Part shown: positions 45,136 to 56,554 of the stretch, piece by piece
How positions within the stretch are numbered: the first letter of the stretch is position 1
Layout of the letters: each line of letters begins with the position of its first letter
Source of the DNA: Paraphaeosphaeria minitans
Taxonomy: Eukaryota > Ascomycota > Dothideomycetes > Pleosporales > Didymosphaeriaceae
DNA length: 64,000 nucleotides
Assembly (NCBI GenBank): GCA_015832175.1
Contig: WJXW01000003.1
Location: forward strand, 3,038,001 to 3,102,000
Direction: 5' to 3'
Translations under genes and position numbers: made by a program
The notes under the pieces: generated by a model
Told to the model about the DNA's origin: nothing
Seen by the model: only the letters and a program-made list of their open reading frames with translations
Databases searched by the model: none

Positions 45136-48055
45136 GAAAGGATATTTCGTCATGAATCTATTGTTGTCCATCTGGCCTGCTCATCTTAACTGCCGCGATC
45201 TCAACTTGGTACGCCATCTCAGTTTCTTCCTTCAATTCTTCGCACTATTCCACTTCTATGCATCCCGTCTAACTCAGGTCGTTTAGTCAAAATACCCATA
45301 CCGAGCTTCTTCCCTCTCTGCACCGACTATCCATGGTACAATATCCTCCGGTCGCCTGACCTCTCTTTACCAGCCTTACCGCCTCGGGGGCTGCGCCAGT
45401 ACACGGCGTTTGGAGAGATCGATCGAAAAGTAACACCGTCCTCCCAGCCACCCTCTTGACGTATATGCACCATCGCTCGTCATTCGGCGCATTGAGCAGT
45501 GGAAACTGTGGTCCGCCACTAATGATATCATCAGATGTGCCGATGTACACAAAAATGGACGAAAGCCGGTTACCGCCATCCTCCGAGGACGTCTGGAGCG
45601 ATGAGGTAAACTAATCCGTGCGTGGCGCATGTTTCTCCCCTAGGCTATACTGCACGGCCTGTAAGCGCTTCAAATACGTGCGCGGGATATCATAGCCTCA
45701 GAACTGCAGCCCGCGCTCCTCGATGCATCGTACTACCTCATCGCTATTTAGTTAGTGGTGTTGATTTGCGAGTTGAAGTGAGTTGCTGTTGGCCGGATTG
45801 ATCGGCGATTTGTGAAGAGGTGAAGCGTCCCATGGATACGTTGGGCTTCGTACGCTGTCAGGAAGCCAGGTATTTATATGATGAGCGGGTCTTCAGAAAA
45901 GATCTGAACGCTGTAAAGATGGTGAGGATATGTGGAGTTCTTGGTCGAGGCTGCTATTGCGAGAAAAAACCAAGAGAGGTAGTGGAGGGAACGACTGGAG
46001 CATTATGAATGTGGCAGTCAACCAAGTAGGCGCGTGTAGGAGCAATCTGATGCATGTATCAAAACTGTGTACAGAGGATGTTTCAATGTTGACATTCTAA
46101 CAGTGGTTGCGAACGTGGTGGGGAAATAATACTTAGGCTGATGTCTGTCACAGGTCTGGAACAGAGTAGGATCTATCATCTTGTTGTATGGGAGGATGTG
46201 CCTAATTCTAACTTAGCGTGGGGCTTTTCGCGACTTGATAACTACAGACTTTTCTTAACATTGCTTGGACGCATCTCGTTCTTTCTTAATCTACTAGATT
46301 CTAGCTTAGCATTCTTTGGCTTCTAATTGAATTATCGCTCGTCTCCAATCAAAGCTTCTGGATGGATTCAATGACAATGATCCCGACTATGTGATTAAGG
46401 AGGCTGCTGGGTTCTGTCAATTTTCACGTTGCGAACGTCTGGATCGGTTCAGGGCTACTACAATCTTCTCGAGAAACTGCACAAGGACCAACAACTGCAC
46501 ATACGAGTTATCATGATAGGCTGCGACATCGAAGTAAAACTCTGCAGACAGTAAGATGTGAATGAGTGCCCATCCATACGTCTGTTTCGGAGAGGCAAAC
46601 CCGAAGATCATTTCACTAATAAAGAGGCAACACTACTAAGGTACCGGGGTCGCAGGACAATGTACATGATCAGGCCGTTTCTGATCAAACATTTGTACGC
46701 CATACTATCGGCTATAGGAGATGGAGAAAAGCTGGTCCATTTAAAGAAGGTCCATGACGTTGTGATGGTCGCATATCTGTCAGGAGAGTGGAGCGAACTA
46801 GACAGAGTGTTTCACTCTATCGCGGAGGAATACTACTTGGAGCTCGTCTTTGGATACAATTAAACCAAAGAAATAGCAAACGTAGAAGGCTTTACAATGC
46901 CATATATTGTATGCTATTAAATACTAATAGCGATCACAAAATCCCCAGAGGAGACTTCTACCGAAGAAGACGTGGAGATTTTCTTAGCCACGGTCCCGAA
47001 AATGTTGACAAGGGACTTCAGCGAGCGGAGCATGGAAGCCTGTCTGGCGGTGAGTTAGCAAGGACACCCTCACACCCACATCGAGATATCTCTGACCCAA
47101 CCAGCCGGGCAAGCTTTCCGCGTACCTACATCTTCGCCGCAACAGAGGTCGAAGCTACGCCTTCGCGTCACGAGCTCACGCCCATCGCAAGGAGATACGA
47201 GCAGCATGTGACGTTTGGTGTCGCGGATGCAATCGAATACGCATCCCTGGCGACGAACTTCGGACTGGCAAACGGTAGGTTCCGGCGTTAGGTAGGTAGC
47301 TGTGCATGTGCCAAGGAACGACGATGTCTTTACGTATCTACAAGGCAGAAAGATCGTCGCTGAAGGGGTTGGAAATATGCTGCTCACTGTCCTGCAGGGG
47401 GAAGCGACTTCACAACAGGTTTTTCGGAAGCGATGCAGCGTCCAAGCGGAGGCGGAGCGTGGAGCAAGGCAGCGGAGCCGAGCTGTGAGGATACGATGGT
47501 TGGGAAGGCATAAGAAAGAAATTACGCAACATTCTGATTGATCATATTGGGGAAAAAGAACATGCAGAAGGGCGTGGAAATACTCACCATCCAACCAGAG
47601 CACAAGCGACCATATTTTCGTTGTGATATGCACAGCCACGGAGGGGTGCATGAGGGCGTGAGGACCGGCCGTGCCCCAGCCTTGTCTGCGTACCATATGG
47701 TCTACATCCCTCGAGTCGTCCATGTAAGCTGAAAAAGAATTGTGGCCCTAACCACGACAAAAGATGAAGAGTTGGGGGATTTCATTTCTTACACTGGACT
47801 AGGGTGGCCTTGTACTGTTATTTCAAGCTCGTGCATCTGGTCAGCTGTCAAAGCTAATTACCTGCCCAGATTCTCCGAGCTCAGTTCCGGAAAAATGCTC
47901 CCGCTACTGGTCAGATCTGGGCCACGCTCGTTGCAATTGGCAGCCTCGTGTTGCTTGCTTTCATGGAGGCGGTGTCCACGTATGTTCTCCGCGATCACCC
48001 CTTCGAACGAGCACAAGGCTGAAACGGTGTGTAGATATTTATACTGTGGGCGAAG
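45136..48055. other. Gene-poor 2.9-kb stretch
   Basis: No gene can be supported. Several medium reading frames exist (45287-45630 minus, 46558-46863 plus, 46788-47291 plus, 47070-47723 minus), some with protein-like composition, but none shows a domain or splice support. They may be fragments of decayed genes. A TTAGGTAGGTAGC motif is at 47289. Base composition is AT-richer than the flanks. Confidence 0.45.
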
Positions 48056-49763
48056 ATGCGAGATGAAATGCAGGACTGGACGTCGATTCTTTTCGTCTCT
48101 TTCAAGATGAATTGTTCCCTCTCAACGATCGGAAGACCCCTGCGGGGATTCAGCTTCGAAGGACTATTCGATGAATACGCATATCTCAGTTCATCATGTC
48201 CAAAGACCAGTAATATTTTCTTCAAGGGAACGGGAATGCTGACGGCCGAATCATGCCGGATCATCACTGGTACTTCCAACTCCATTTGGACTGGATGGAC
48301 GCCATACCCAATCGAAGATATCTGGACTCGAATCGTGACATGGAAGCTTCCCCTGATCCAACTCGCCGTTCAATTCCCACGCGTTCCGTTGGGCTTCAAC
48401 GTCGAGGCGGCAACCGTACTCCACTTGCTTGGAGATCCAGTTGATTCCCTGACGAGCGTCCTTTTTACGCTGGCTACATGTCATTCCAGAGCCCGTCTAG
48501 CCAAGGAAACTTGCAACGAAGCCGGGCTAAAAGAGAACGACAGGGACTACGCCTTCACTTGGAAGGCTTTGGCGCTCGTCATGGTATCATACGACGAGTG
48601 CGGCAAGTCATACCAGGTGCAGGGCTTCTGTAGGGATTAGTAGGTGGAGCGATTTATTGCTACTTTGACACGCTAACACAACCCGTAGCGTAACGTCACG
48701 ACGACATCCCGAATTTGAGAGCGAGATTCGTCACATCTACGAGGAAACGGCAAACTGTTTAGCAGCCGACAGAACCACCAAGTCTCTTCCGGTGTTCGTG
48801 GCCGAAATATTCTTCACCGGCGGTTGGCTCATCGCACTCATCAAAGCGGCTTCTTCCGAGCCGAGCGCGAACAACTGGCCGAATGTAGAGGTCCACTCCA
48901 TCGCGTTTTCGGGACTGTATCTCTGGGTCACCTCGGCAGTAGTGCTTGGTTCCCTGATTGGCGCTTCGCAGACCGAGGGGTCGATTCCGCGCTTGTTGCA
49001 AGCTTTCGAATACCAACTTACACAGGTACAAGGCCAGCTGTATCGACGGCCATCTGCTACCCACCGGGAGGAAAGCGGGTGGTGCAAGACAGGAATCGAG
49101 CGCGCCATCCACGGAGGCCTGAACAATTGGAGACCGAGGAAGTGGAGCAGTCGCCAGCGGTCCCTGGACATCAGCAACTGGCACATGGCATCTTACGTTG
49201 CGGTATCCTTGGTAGCTCTTGGTGCTAGCTTCCTCACGGCCATCGTCTTGTCCAACTTCGTTCCTCCACAGGGCATAAATTGCCGTCACATCCCGCAAAC
49301 GGTCATGTAAGACATGTTTCCTTGGTCGAATTTCTTGTCGCTAATCAAGAACGTTAGGCTCGCCGTCTGGCTCTTCAGCTTCCTACTCGAATGCGGCTTC
49401 GAGCTGTGGCTGCCTAAAGGTCTCTTCTCGGCCGTGTACTGCAAAGACATGGTTGCAGCACTTACCAACGTTGGCATGATAGTCATAACGCAATGGGGCA
49501 TCATGAACTCGTGCGCCTGCTGGTCGATGTGGGGAATGAGAGGTCTTCACTTGCCGCAGATGTTGGACGTCAAGCGTGAGCTCATGCACTACACTCGGCA
49601 TGTTGCTCCATGGATTACTTTCATGGCCATTCTCTTTCAGTTTCTGTTCTGTGCAGTCATTATTTGGAGGTATTGGGATGCTATTCGAGTGTACATCCAG
49701 CGCGATGATATGATGTCCAACCGAGAGTGGAAGAAACGGAAGGTGGCAGACACGCAACGCTGA
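48056..49763 (+). CDS. Polytopic membrane protein of a filamentous-fungal family, function unknown
   Basis: Three exons rebuilt: 48056-48639, 48689-49306 and 49358-49763, 535 residues. Donors are GTAGGT and GTAAGA, acceptors TAG, with CTAAC/CTAAT branch motifs; frames agree (RDY-VTSRRHPEFESEIRH; QTVM-LAVWLFSFLLE). Conserved-looking blocks are PIEDIWTRIVTWKLPLIQLA, FNVEAATVLHLLGDPVDSL, TWKALALVMVSYDECG, FVAEIFFTGGWLIALIKAAS and EVHSIAFSGLYLWVTSAVVLGSLIGASQTEGSIPRLL. Further ones are VVLSNFVPPQGINCRHIPQ and ALTNVGMIVITQWGIMNSCACW. Six or more hydrophobic helices cluster after residue ~240. I recall relatives in many Pezizomycotina, often in several copies, with a start like this one but no known function. 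The gene sits alone in a sparse region. Confidence 0.75.
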
Positions 49764-50855
49764 CGGGGAACAAGGAAGGTATCTTGCGACCATCCAGGTC
49801 GGGTACGTTCATGCTACCAGCGGCCGTAATCTCGAGAGCCAGTTTCAGGGCGCCCCCTTGCTCGGTCGATGCCGCTACAGTAGTGATACGAGATTGCGCG
49901 CTTCTCGGTCCAAAAAATACAGGTTCCGCACCGTTTTCAACTAGCAACTGGGCAGCGAGAGAGAAGAGGAATATGTGATTGCAGGTCGCAGGAAGGGATG
50001 GGAGGTTTGAAGTGACAGACACGCGTGGGGGGTCCATTCTCCAGGTACACGAATACAGTTCCCATTCGCGGATGGTTTGCAATCTCCATTGTTGGCCTTG
50101 CAAAACAGCTTCGGTCCTACGTAGATACGTCGTGCCGCTTTCTGTGTTCGAGACGGTCTCGTGAATTGTGCTGGCAAACTTGGATACTCCCCTCCTGTGA
50201 GATACAACCTCAAATCCATGCCCATGCTAGAAGCGGTACACGCGCCTGCGACTTCGACTTCCGTGACGTGATGGAGGAACATCTTTCTCAGCTCTCTTGT
50301 CTGCACAAATCTTCTCCCAACAAATCTTCCACTGCCCAAACAAATTCAGCTACGTCGCAGGCTCCTTTTACACATGGCGAACCAGCTCTTCGCCAATTGC
50401 AGACCAACCCACCGTGTACGAATCTTTTCGGGCGACTGCATCCCCATGCCGGAAGATGTCCCCTCAGTGTAGAGACACAACCGCAAGAGGGCCTCCCAAT
50501 ATCATCGAGGCCCATACTCTACGCTCTAATGTTTGCATGGGGAGATGAGCAACTTTCTCCCAAGACCATGAACCACCATAGATACTACACACCAATATGC
50601 AACCCCGAGATGGCATGCGAATTAGAATCACGCGCGCGGTATGAGCTGTATATCAGGGTCGGATAGGGTGTCCGGATTGGATGCGAAGCACGTGTCGAAT
50701 TCCCTCAATTATTAGCGAGCGGACGTCTAACCTTGGATTGCTCGTCTCGACATCGCAGGCGGCCAAGAGTAAGGGGTATCAAAGCTGGAACTTTTGGTGG
50801 GTTGAGGAGATGCGGGCCGTTGCTGGATAGTCCCAGGTGCTGGAAGTAACGTATA
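49764..50855. other. Intergenic stretch with unassigned frames
   Basis: Overlapping frames on both strands (e.g. 49681-50103 minus with LAAQLLVENGAEPVFFG; 50025-50666 plus) lack a domain and splice support. None is called a gene. Confidence 0.4.
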
Positions 50856-51620
50856 TCAATCTGCGCCGGTCGTGCGTTTGACCTTGAACGTCTGCTCCCC
50901 GAAAGTAACTTTGAGCTCCGGGATGCGCGTAGGACTGAGCCATACCGTAAGCACCGGTACTTTGTTCTTGACGTCTCTCTCGCTCGTGCTGCTTAGAACA
51001 GTATACGTGAACCACGTCTCTCCACTCGCCTCCTTCGTGGCCCCACCAACAACACGTTTCGTCATCTCAACGATGCCTACTAGCTTTGTCGTACCCTCGC
51101 CGTACGCTGAGACGGCGATCAGTTTATCGTTCCTTCTTGTTGTAATCTCACGCCCACTCTGCTCGCCAGCCTCAGGGGCTTCTTCGAAACCAAGCAGACT
51201 CTTGAGGCGATTGATCCCACTCTTAACATTCTGATTCTTCGTCCACACCACCACTTCGACCTTTTCACCCCGCTCTCCAGCAACTCTCTTCTCAACCTGC
51301 TGCAATACTTCTACGGGCAGCAACGTCCAGGGTTGGTGCAATCCCTCCACCTCAACCTTGGGCCTTTTTGATGATGCTTCCGGATTAGTTGAAACTTTTG
51401 ACAGGTGGTCCTGGGTCCGTTGCTTCTTCGCTGGCCTCGGGAGCGGGTCTTTTTCTGTCGGTCGATCTTCTGGGTTGGGCGCGACCCAATCTGAATGCTC
51501 ACCCGCGCTTCCAATGATCGGCAGCGTGGGTCCATCACTGGCGTAGGAAGCTGCCGTGCCGATGAAAAGGGTCGTGTCGCCTACGCCGTCTGCGCCCGAC
51601 GAGGAAAGTGCGGAGCTCAT
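50856..51620 (-). CDS. Alba-like domain protein (possible RNase P/MRP-type RNA-binding protein)
   Basis: A single exon of 254 residues. The first ~90 residues are disordered with a basic patch (RPAKKQRTQDHLSK). From ~95 the sequence WTLLPVEVLQQVEKR, KVEVVVWTKNQNVKSGINRLKSLLG and DKLIAVSAYGEGTTKLVGIVEMTKRV reads as an Alba fold. It has a beta-strand, a helix with KSGINRLK, a second strand with a Gly turn, and an EMTKRVV helix. A strand-rich tail follows (ETWFTYTVLSS, PVLTVWLSPTRIPELKVTF). Alba proteins bind RNA or DNA; in fungi related ones (Pop6/Pop7) serve in RNase P/MRP. That family link is a judgement by eye; the specific role is unknown. Confidence 0.65.
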   Translation of the reverse strand: MSSALSSSGADGVGDTTLFIGTAASYASDGPTLPIIGSAGEHSDWVAPNPEDRPTEKDPLPRPAKKQRTQDHLSKVSTNPEASSKRPKVEVEGLHQPWTLLPVEVLQQVEKRVAGERGEKVEVVVWTKNQNVKSGINRLKSLLGFEEAPEAGEQSGREITTRRNDKLIAVSAYGEGTTKLVGIVEMTKRVVGGATKEASGETWFTYTVLSSTSERDVKNKVPVLTVWLSPTRIPELKVTFGEQTFKVKRTTGAD

Positions 51621-52153
51621 CGCTCTGATAGGTGACGGAGATTATCAACGTTGAAACCAGTCGCGTTAGAGATGATCATGAAAAGAATTGTTGGATAGCT
51701 GCAAGATCGGCAGAAAGTTTCAGGGTTGTCGCAAGTGTAGTCGTTTGTGATAATGCATGTGTGATGAGGTGGAGCGACGCGTCGAAATTTGGGGTCGCAA
51801 GAACGGAGCTAAGGGCGCGTAAGTCTAAACGCCGTATCACGTGGCTCATCTAGCGCTAGGGCATGAAGTGGCCGTATACCACAGGCATGTAACATTGGAG
51901 CAGACTTTTCAACTTCGAATGATCACTGGTTTCCACAAATGTTCATAGATTTTGCCACTAATAAACAATACACTGTGCCAATCATACGTTCACGGTGCTG
52001 TTGATCGGTGACGATGCAGCCGTTACTGCATAACCCTGAATGCACTTGGCACTTGTTTAAACTCTAACGTGCCCATCAGGCGTGCCTACTCAATTGAATT
52101 ATGGAGGGAAAACACTTGAGCTTGTCTTAAATCTCTCCCGTAGAACCACTGCC
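51621..52153. other. Intergenic stretch, no gene recognised
   Basis: Promoter of the Alba-like gene and 3' region of NAA10; AT-rich in the middle. Nothing else recognised. Confidence 0.5.
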
Positions 52154-52940
52154 TCAAGCGGCAGCTGCCTCGTTCCTCTCCACCAAATCTCCCACACCTA
52201 ATTGCCTCCCTACCTTGACCAGTCTCTTCTTCTCCTTCTCGGGTTCGCCCTTCTCATCGCCCACCGCGTCACCTTCATCTTTTCCAGCGCTCTCCTCGCC
52301 ATCCTCCTTCATCCTTAGCTGCGCCTTGAGGTCACCCAAGTCCATTCGCATGCTGTACGCGTTCTCCCCGTCCGCATAATACTTTTCCTCAATCTTGTCT
52401 ACCTTGAAGCCTAGCGTGTCCCGGTATAGGTGAAGTGCCGCCTGGTTGGAGACACGCACGTGCAGGGAGACGTAGTGCGCAGCGAATGTCTCTGCCATGG
52501 CGCGCTGGGATTGGCGCATCAGCTTTTCGGCCAGCCCGAGGCGCCTGTGCGTGCGCATCACGGAGAGGGAAGTAATGTGACCATGGGGAATGCCGTCGGC
52601 GGGGTCCTCCTCCATCTTGGCCAGCACATAGCCGACGATCTTTGGTGGGTCGTAAGGAGACTTTGGGGGACGAGAAACCTGGTTTTGTCAGCTAAAAGCA
52701 TACGAAGTAAAATGGTGTCTTCAGCATTCATATTGGTCGCCCACGATTATCAAAAGTAGAGGCAGGCAAGTTGGAAGGAGCATGTAAGGCGCAACTTACA
52801 TCTACAGCCACATAGCTCAGCTGCGGCCAGCTCATAGCATGGTACAAGTAGTATTTGCAGAAGTAGTTTTCGGGCAGGTTCGTGATGTTCGCCAGCTGCA
52901 CGTGCGGGATGTCGTCCGGCCTCAACACGCGAATATCCAT
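52154..52940 (-). CDS. NAA10: N-terminal acetyltransferase A catalytic subunit
   Basis: Two exons on the minus strand, 52800-52940 and 52154-52678 (intron GTAAGT...CAG), 221 residues. The start [20 protein letters not shown] and [20 protein letters not shown] are near-invariant in Naa10/Ard1. The GNAT core follows: [42 protein letters not shown] with the acetyl-CoA loop [29 protein letters not shown] and [12 protein letters not shown]. The last ~65 residues are an acidic/Lys-rich tail typical of the eukaryotic enzyme. With the Naa15 auxiliary subunit it acetylates Ser/Ala/Thr/Gly N-termini on the ribosome. In this product VDV joins [11 protein letters not shown] as expected. Confidence 0.95.
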
Positions 52941-53663
52941 CTTTCCTAGCTCTTTCTTCACAATGAAGTTTCGGAGTTGACAAGAACTTTGGTAGAATTG
53001 GTCTGATTTCTTGGTTTGTCCGATCAGTGAAGGATTGGCGTCGGGAGGGTTGTTTTGGCGGTTTGACGTGGGGTGGTGCACGCATGCCGCAATCGATTGT
53101 GGATGAGGTTTCGAGAAAAAGGTGGCTCGTGCGGTTGGCCAATTAGGTAAGAGTACCCCTGGCGTCCGTCGTCAAGATCACGACGCTAGTGAAAGCAGTG
53201 CAAGACATCGACTTCAAATCGCCGCGTTCAATGACTTCGAGGGATTACCTGAATAGGCAGGTCGGCTCTTCAGCCTCCATAGCTTTGATCAGCATACGAT
53301 GTCAGAACTTAACAAGCTATATGATACCCCTTCAGCACCTTGTATCAGCCTTAGCTGCCTAGTTATAAGACTCAGCCGTCTGTTCTCTCAAGCTCTAATC
53401 ATGGCAAGCGTTAATTCTGGTCAAATACTGCAGAGAGATTTCCAAAAATTCTTATGCATCACTCCCCAGTGCTCAATGCTTCAGCTCTGACTTTGATAGA
53501 TGATTCAATCGATTACTGCTCGCTCACCTGCTCGCAAGGGCGCTAGCCGAACATGCCGATTCTACATGTGTAGAATCGAAAGTATAAAACGCCTTGTACA
53601 ATGCACACCCGGATATCATGCTGTCATAACCATCATCATAAATGCTTTGCTTAGGAAAAGCGC
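52941..53663. other. Intergenic stretch, no gene recognised
   Basis: NAA10 promoter and the 3' region of the next minus-strand gene. A near-perfect inverted pair TTCTACATGTGTAGAA lies at 53561-53576. No gene. Confidence 0.5.
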
Positions 53664-55297
53664 TCACATTAGCCCTCCGAGCACCACTTTACCCACACCG
53701 CCAACCTCGGCGCGCACGCCGCCGCGGCAGCCTTCCTCAAATTCCCTTACCACGCCTGCCAGTATGACTTTCCGCACCTTTGCATCTGCCTTGTTGAACA
53801 GCTCGCCCACGGTGCTGGGGACGCCGCCGCTCGCAAGCACGATACTTTCGGGCGTGCTGAGCAGGCTCAAGATCTTTGTGTAGCAGTCGATCAGCACGTC
53901 GCAGAGTGTCGCGAACGTGCTGAAGAAGTCTGGGTCGAACGGCAGACTCGGCGTCTGGAGGTACAGATACGACTCATTTGGTAACAGCAGGTCGTTGTCC
54001 GGCGGCGAATCCAGGCCCGCTATCGGCTCGTTGAAGTTCAGGCCGGCAAAGTCGGTTCCCGCTGCGGAGCTGCTTCTCCTGCCTTTTCCGCCTACGCTAG
54101 CGTTTACCCGCTTGAACATCTGCATGCCTGGTATCCTTCCCCGGCCAAGACTGGGCGCAGAACCATCGGCTGGGTGTATGTTCTGGTATTGTTCAAATTC
54201 CATGAGCAAGGAGAGGAGGGCTTTGAGGTAGTCGGTGGGATTGGAGGAGTTGAGGTCGAGGATGGTGGGAAGGGAGAAGCCGAGGAGGAGGTAGTGTGTT
54301 GCGCGGCGGGCGAGGTTGCGTGGGGTGAAGGAGGGGAGGCGCGTGAGGTCAGGGCGGGAGAAGAGGAGCGTATTGAACCAGTATATGCGGCCCTCGTGTC
54401 TGACATGGGTTAGCGTGATATTGATGGCAGGAGGGCAGCATACGCTTTCCGTAGATAATCCAATGTCGAGATGCGCTTCGAAGCCATCTCCTGTATATGC
54501 TGGAATATGATGTTCGGGTTCGCGCCCGTAGGTAGCGGTATGGGCGCGGCGGGCCCCAGTCCGCCCGCATTGTAGTTCATGGTGCTGCTCCCATAGGTAC
54601 CGGTGTCCTGGTGGCGCAAGGGCGGAGGATCGTTGCTATTTGAGGGAAACCTGGAGCGGCCAAAGGGCGTCTTGGGCTTGTCCACTGCTGACAGCGGCTC
54701 CTTGTCGTACCTCTGCCGGCTACCCGCCTCCACGGCAGTGTCTGGCCGCACATTCTCCGCCGAGCGCTGCTTAGTACTGCGCGCAAAGGTCGAAATGGAC
54801 AAGGCCGGGCGCGAGGCGGCGGCATTGGTAGGCTGGGAGGAGGGTTTCTCGGGGGACAGGGAGGTGGCCAGGTTGGCGGAGGGCGTCCTCTTGTGCGAGG
54901 ACGTGCGCGACGTGGAAGCGTTGCTGGTGGTGCCGCCGGAGTCGTTTGTCCGCAGGCTCGCGCTGCGTGACCGTTGCAACGTGGTACCGATATCCCCTAG
55001 CGTGGAGGAGATGCTATGGCGCGGGGCGTGCTTGCGGCGTGGTGGTGTCGAAGGGAGTTTCTGGGGGATGTCGTATTGGCTGGGTGGCAGGGCATCCGCG
55101 TCGGCGATGGGAGACACGGGTGGGAGATTGATGGTGGGCGGGGAGGCGGCGGTGCGCGTGGGCGGCGGCAGCAGCTGCTGGGAGGCAGTGGGGGTCTTGG
55201 GGGGGTTGTGCCTGTGTCGTCCTCCAAAAAAGGAGGGCCTGCGAGAAAAGATGCTCTGCTGGGCAGCCGCAGCGCTGGGGAGCGGCTCTTCGGCCAT
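53664..55297 (-). CDS. Conserved fungal protein with a disordered N-terminus, function unknown
   Basis: Two exons on the minus strand, 54444-55297 and 53664-54399 (intron GTATGC...CAG, 45 nt), 529 residues. The first ~250 residues are Ser/Pro/Thr-rich (IFSRRPSFFGGRHRHNPPK; HSISSTLGDIGTTLQRSRS). The conserved part starts NPNIIFQHIQEMASKRISTL, then DYLRKAHEGRIYWFNTLLFS across the splice join, RNLARRATHYLLLGFSLPTIL, FDPDFFSTFATLCDVLIDCYTKIL and GELFNKADAKVRKVILAGVV. These blocks recur, as I remember, in ascomycete proteins related to yeast YPL014W; that link is from memory and unverified. The C-terminal half is largely helical. The true end could extend past the stop only with another intron; none is evident. 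Confidence 0.8.
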
Positions 55298-55713
55298 GGC
55301 TCTTATTAGACGTGGGCTTTAGTGTTTAGCTTGCTGCGTTCCTCCTAGACCCAACCGGCGGGAGACGATCAATCTATCAATCAGTCAGGGGCTAATGCTA
55401 AATGTTGGGTACCGCCGACAGCACCATGGAAGTGGCGGCTGGCTCGAATGCGGCGGGGGGAGGGAAGGGGGGTGGGATGACAGAGAGGAGGGTTATGGAG
55501 AGGGCGGAGCGTGCGGCGAGCGGCGAGCGGCGAGGCGAGGCGAGGCGACGTTGGCTACGGTACCTATACCTACTGCACGAAGTAGCAGGGAGTTGTCGGA
55601 CATGCAGCTGCAAAGGCCGCCTCAGGCACGGTATCTCCTACTCCAGTACCTATATCTAGACGTCCCCGACGCGCGGGACTACGGGCGTGATGGCTCGAGG
55701 GCTGCCAGATGCA

Positions 55714-55883
55714 CGCCATTACGGGGTGCTAGACGCTATTGTGGGCTGCTAGATGCACGCTATTACGGGCTGCTAGATGCGCGCTATTACGGGCTGCTAC
55801 ACGCCATCACGGGCTGCTAGATGCACGCTATTACGGGCTGCTACACGCTATCACGGGCTGCTACACGCTATTACGGGCTGCTC
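55714..55883. repeat. Minisatellite of alternating 21- and 24-bp units
   Basis: About eight units of CGCTATTACGGGCTGCTA followed by either GATGCA (24-bp form) or CAC (21-bp form), with point changes (CCATCAC, GGGGTGC). Unit lengths are multiples of three, so the array is open in several frames, e.g. as ARYYGLLD repeats; these are not taken as protein. Confidence 0.9.
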
Positions 55884-56116
55884 AGGGACTCCACGGCCCC
55901 GGCCGGATGCAGGAACGAGCAAGCGCCGAGTCGGTCTCCCCGACGGCTTGGGCTGGGACCCTGTCGCATTCAAGCAAGCTCACCATGCAGGTAGTCTAGA
56001 AGATATTGAAGGAGATAGCGATGGAATAGTAAGAAAATAGCGAGCAAGAGAGCGAGCATGATATCGAGCATGATATCCGGCAAGATATTCAGGACTCAGG
56101 TCGGCCTCAGGTCGGC

Positions 56117-56302
56117 CTGACTTGACTCGACTTGACTTGACTTGACTTGACTTGACTTGACTCGACTTGACTCGACTTGACTTGACTTGACTTGACTTGA
56201 CTTGACTTGACTTGACTTGACTTGACTTGACTTGACTTGACTTGACTTGACTTGACTTGACTTGACTCGACTCGACTCGACTTGACCCGACTCGCCTCGC
56301 CT
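56117..56302. repeat. Pentanucleotide microsatellite (TTGAC)n, about 35 units
   Basis: An almost uninterrupted run of ACTTG/TTGAC with a few ACTCG interruptions (56124, 56160-56175, 56265-56285) and a degenerate end. On the minus strand it reads as SSQVK repeats, which is a by-product. It lies ~250 bp upstream of the ECT1 ATG. Confidence 0.95.
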
Positions 56303-56554
56303 GGATACCTATCTACTCGCGCAGGCATTACCTACGTACGTACCAAGACATTCATCTACACGTGCATCGTCGCTAACAGCCCTGGCTGGAGTTGCGAGGA
56401 GTGAGGATTCAGTTGCGTACAGGTCATCCTGGCTCGACTTTAGCGTGCCTGGCCTATCTAGTCTACCTAGGTAGATACTAGTCAAGACTCAAGTCAACTG
56501 ACCTGAACCCTCCCTCTTCGTCCCCCAGTACCTACCCCGCAGACCGACCCCGCC

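Larger units (their letters stand above)
55298..56554. other. Repeat-rich intergenic block
   Basis: It includes GCGAGCGGCGAGGCGAGGC-type simple sequence near 55515-55550, a 21/24-bp minisatellite at 55714-55883, a TTGAC pentanucleotide array at 56117-56302 and TACCTAGG-type motifs (55560, 56330, 56465). The final ~60 bp is the ECT1 leader. No gene. Confidence 0.6.

Noticed and set aside
45287..45630. Minus-strand protein-like fragment (QFPLLNAPNDERWCIYVKRV)
   Set aside because: Could be a gene remnant, but I recognise no family and cannot extend it with exons.
46558..46863. 101-codon plus-strand frame (MYMIRPFLIKHLYAILSAIG)
   Set aside because: Reads like protein but has no recognisable domain, neighbours or introns.
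49681..50103. Minus-strand LAAQLLVENGAEP frame suggesting an ankyrin-like piece
   Set aside because: A single short match with no repeat series; overlaps the end of the membrane-protein gene.
56107..56328. SSQVK-repeat frame
   Set aside because: Produced by the TTGAC array, not a protein.
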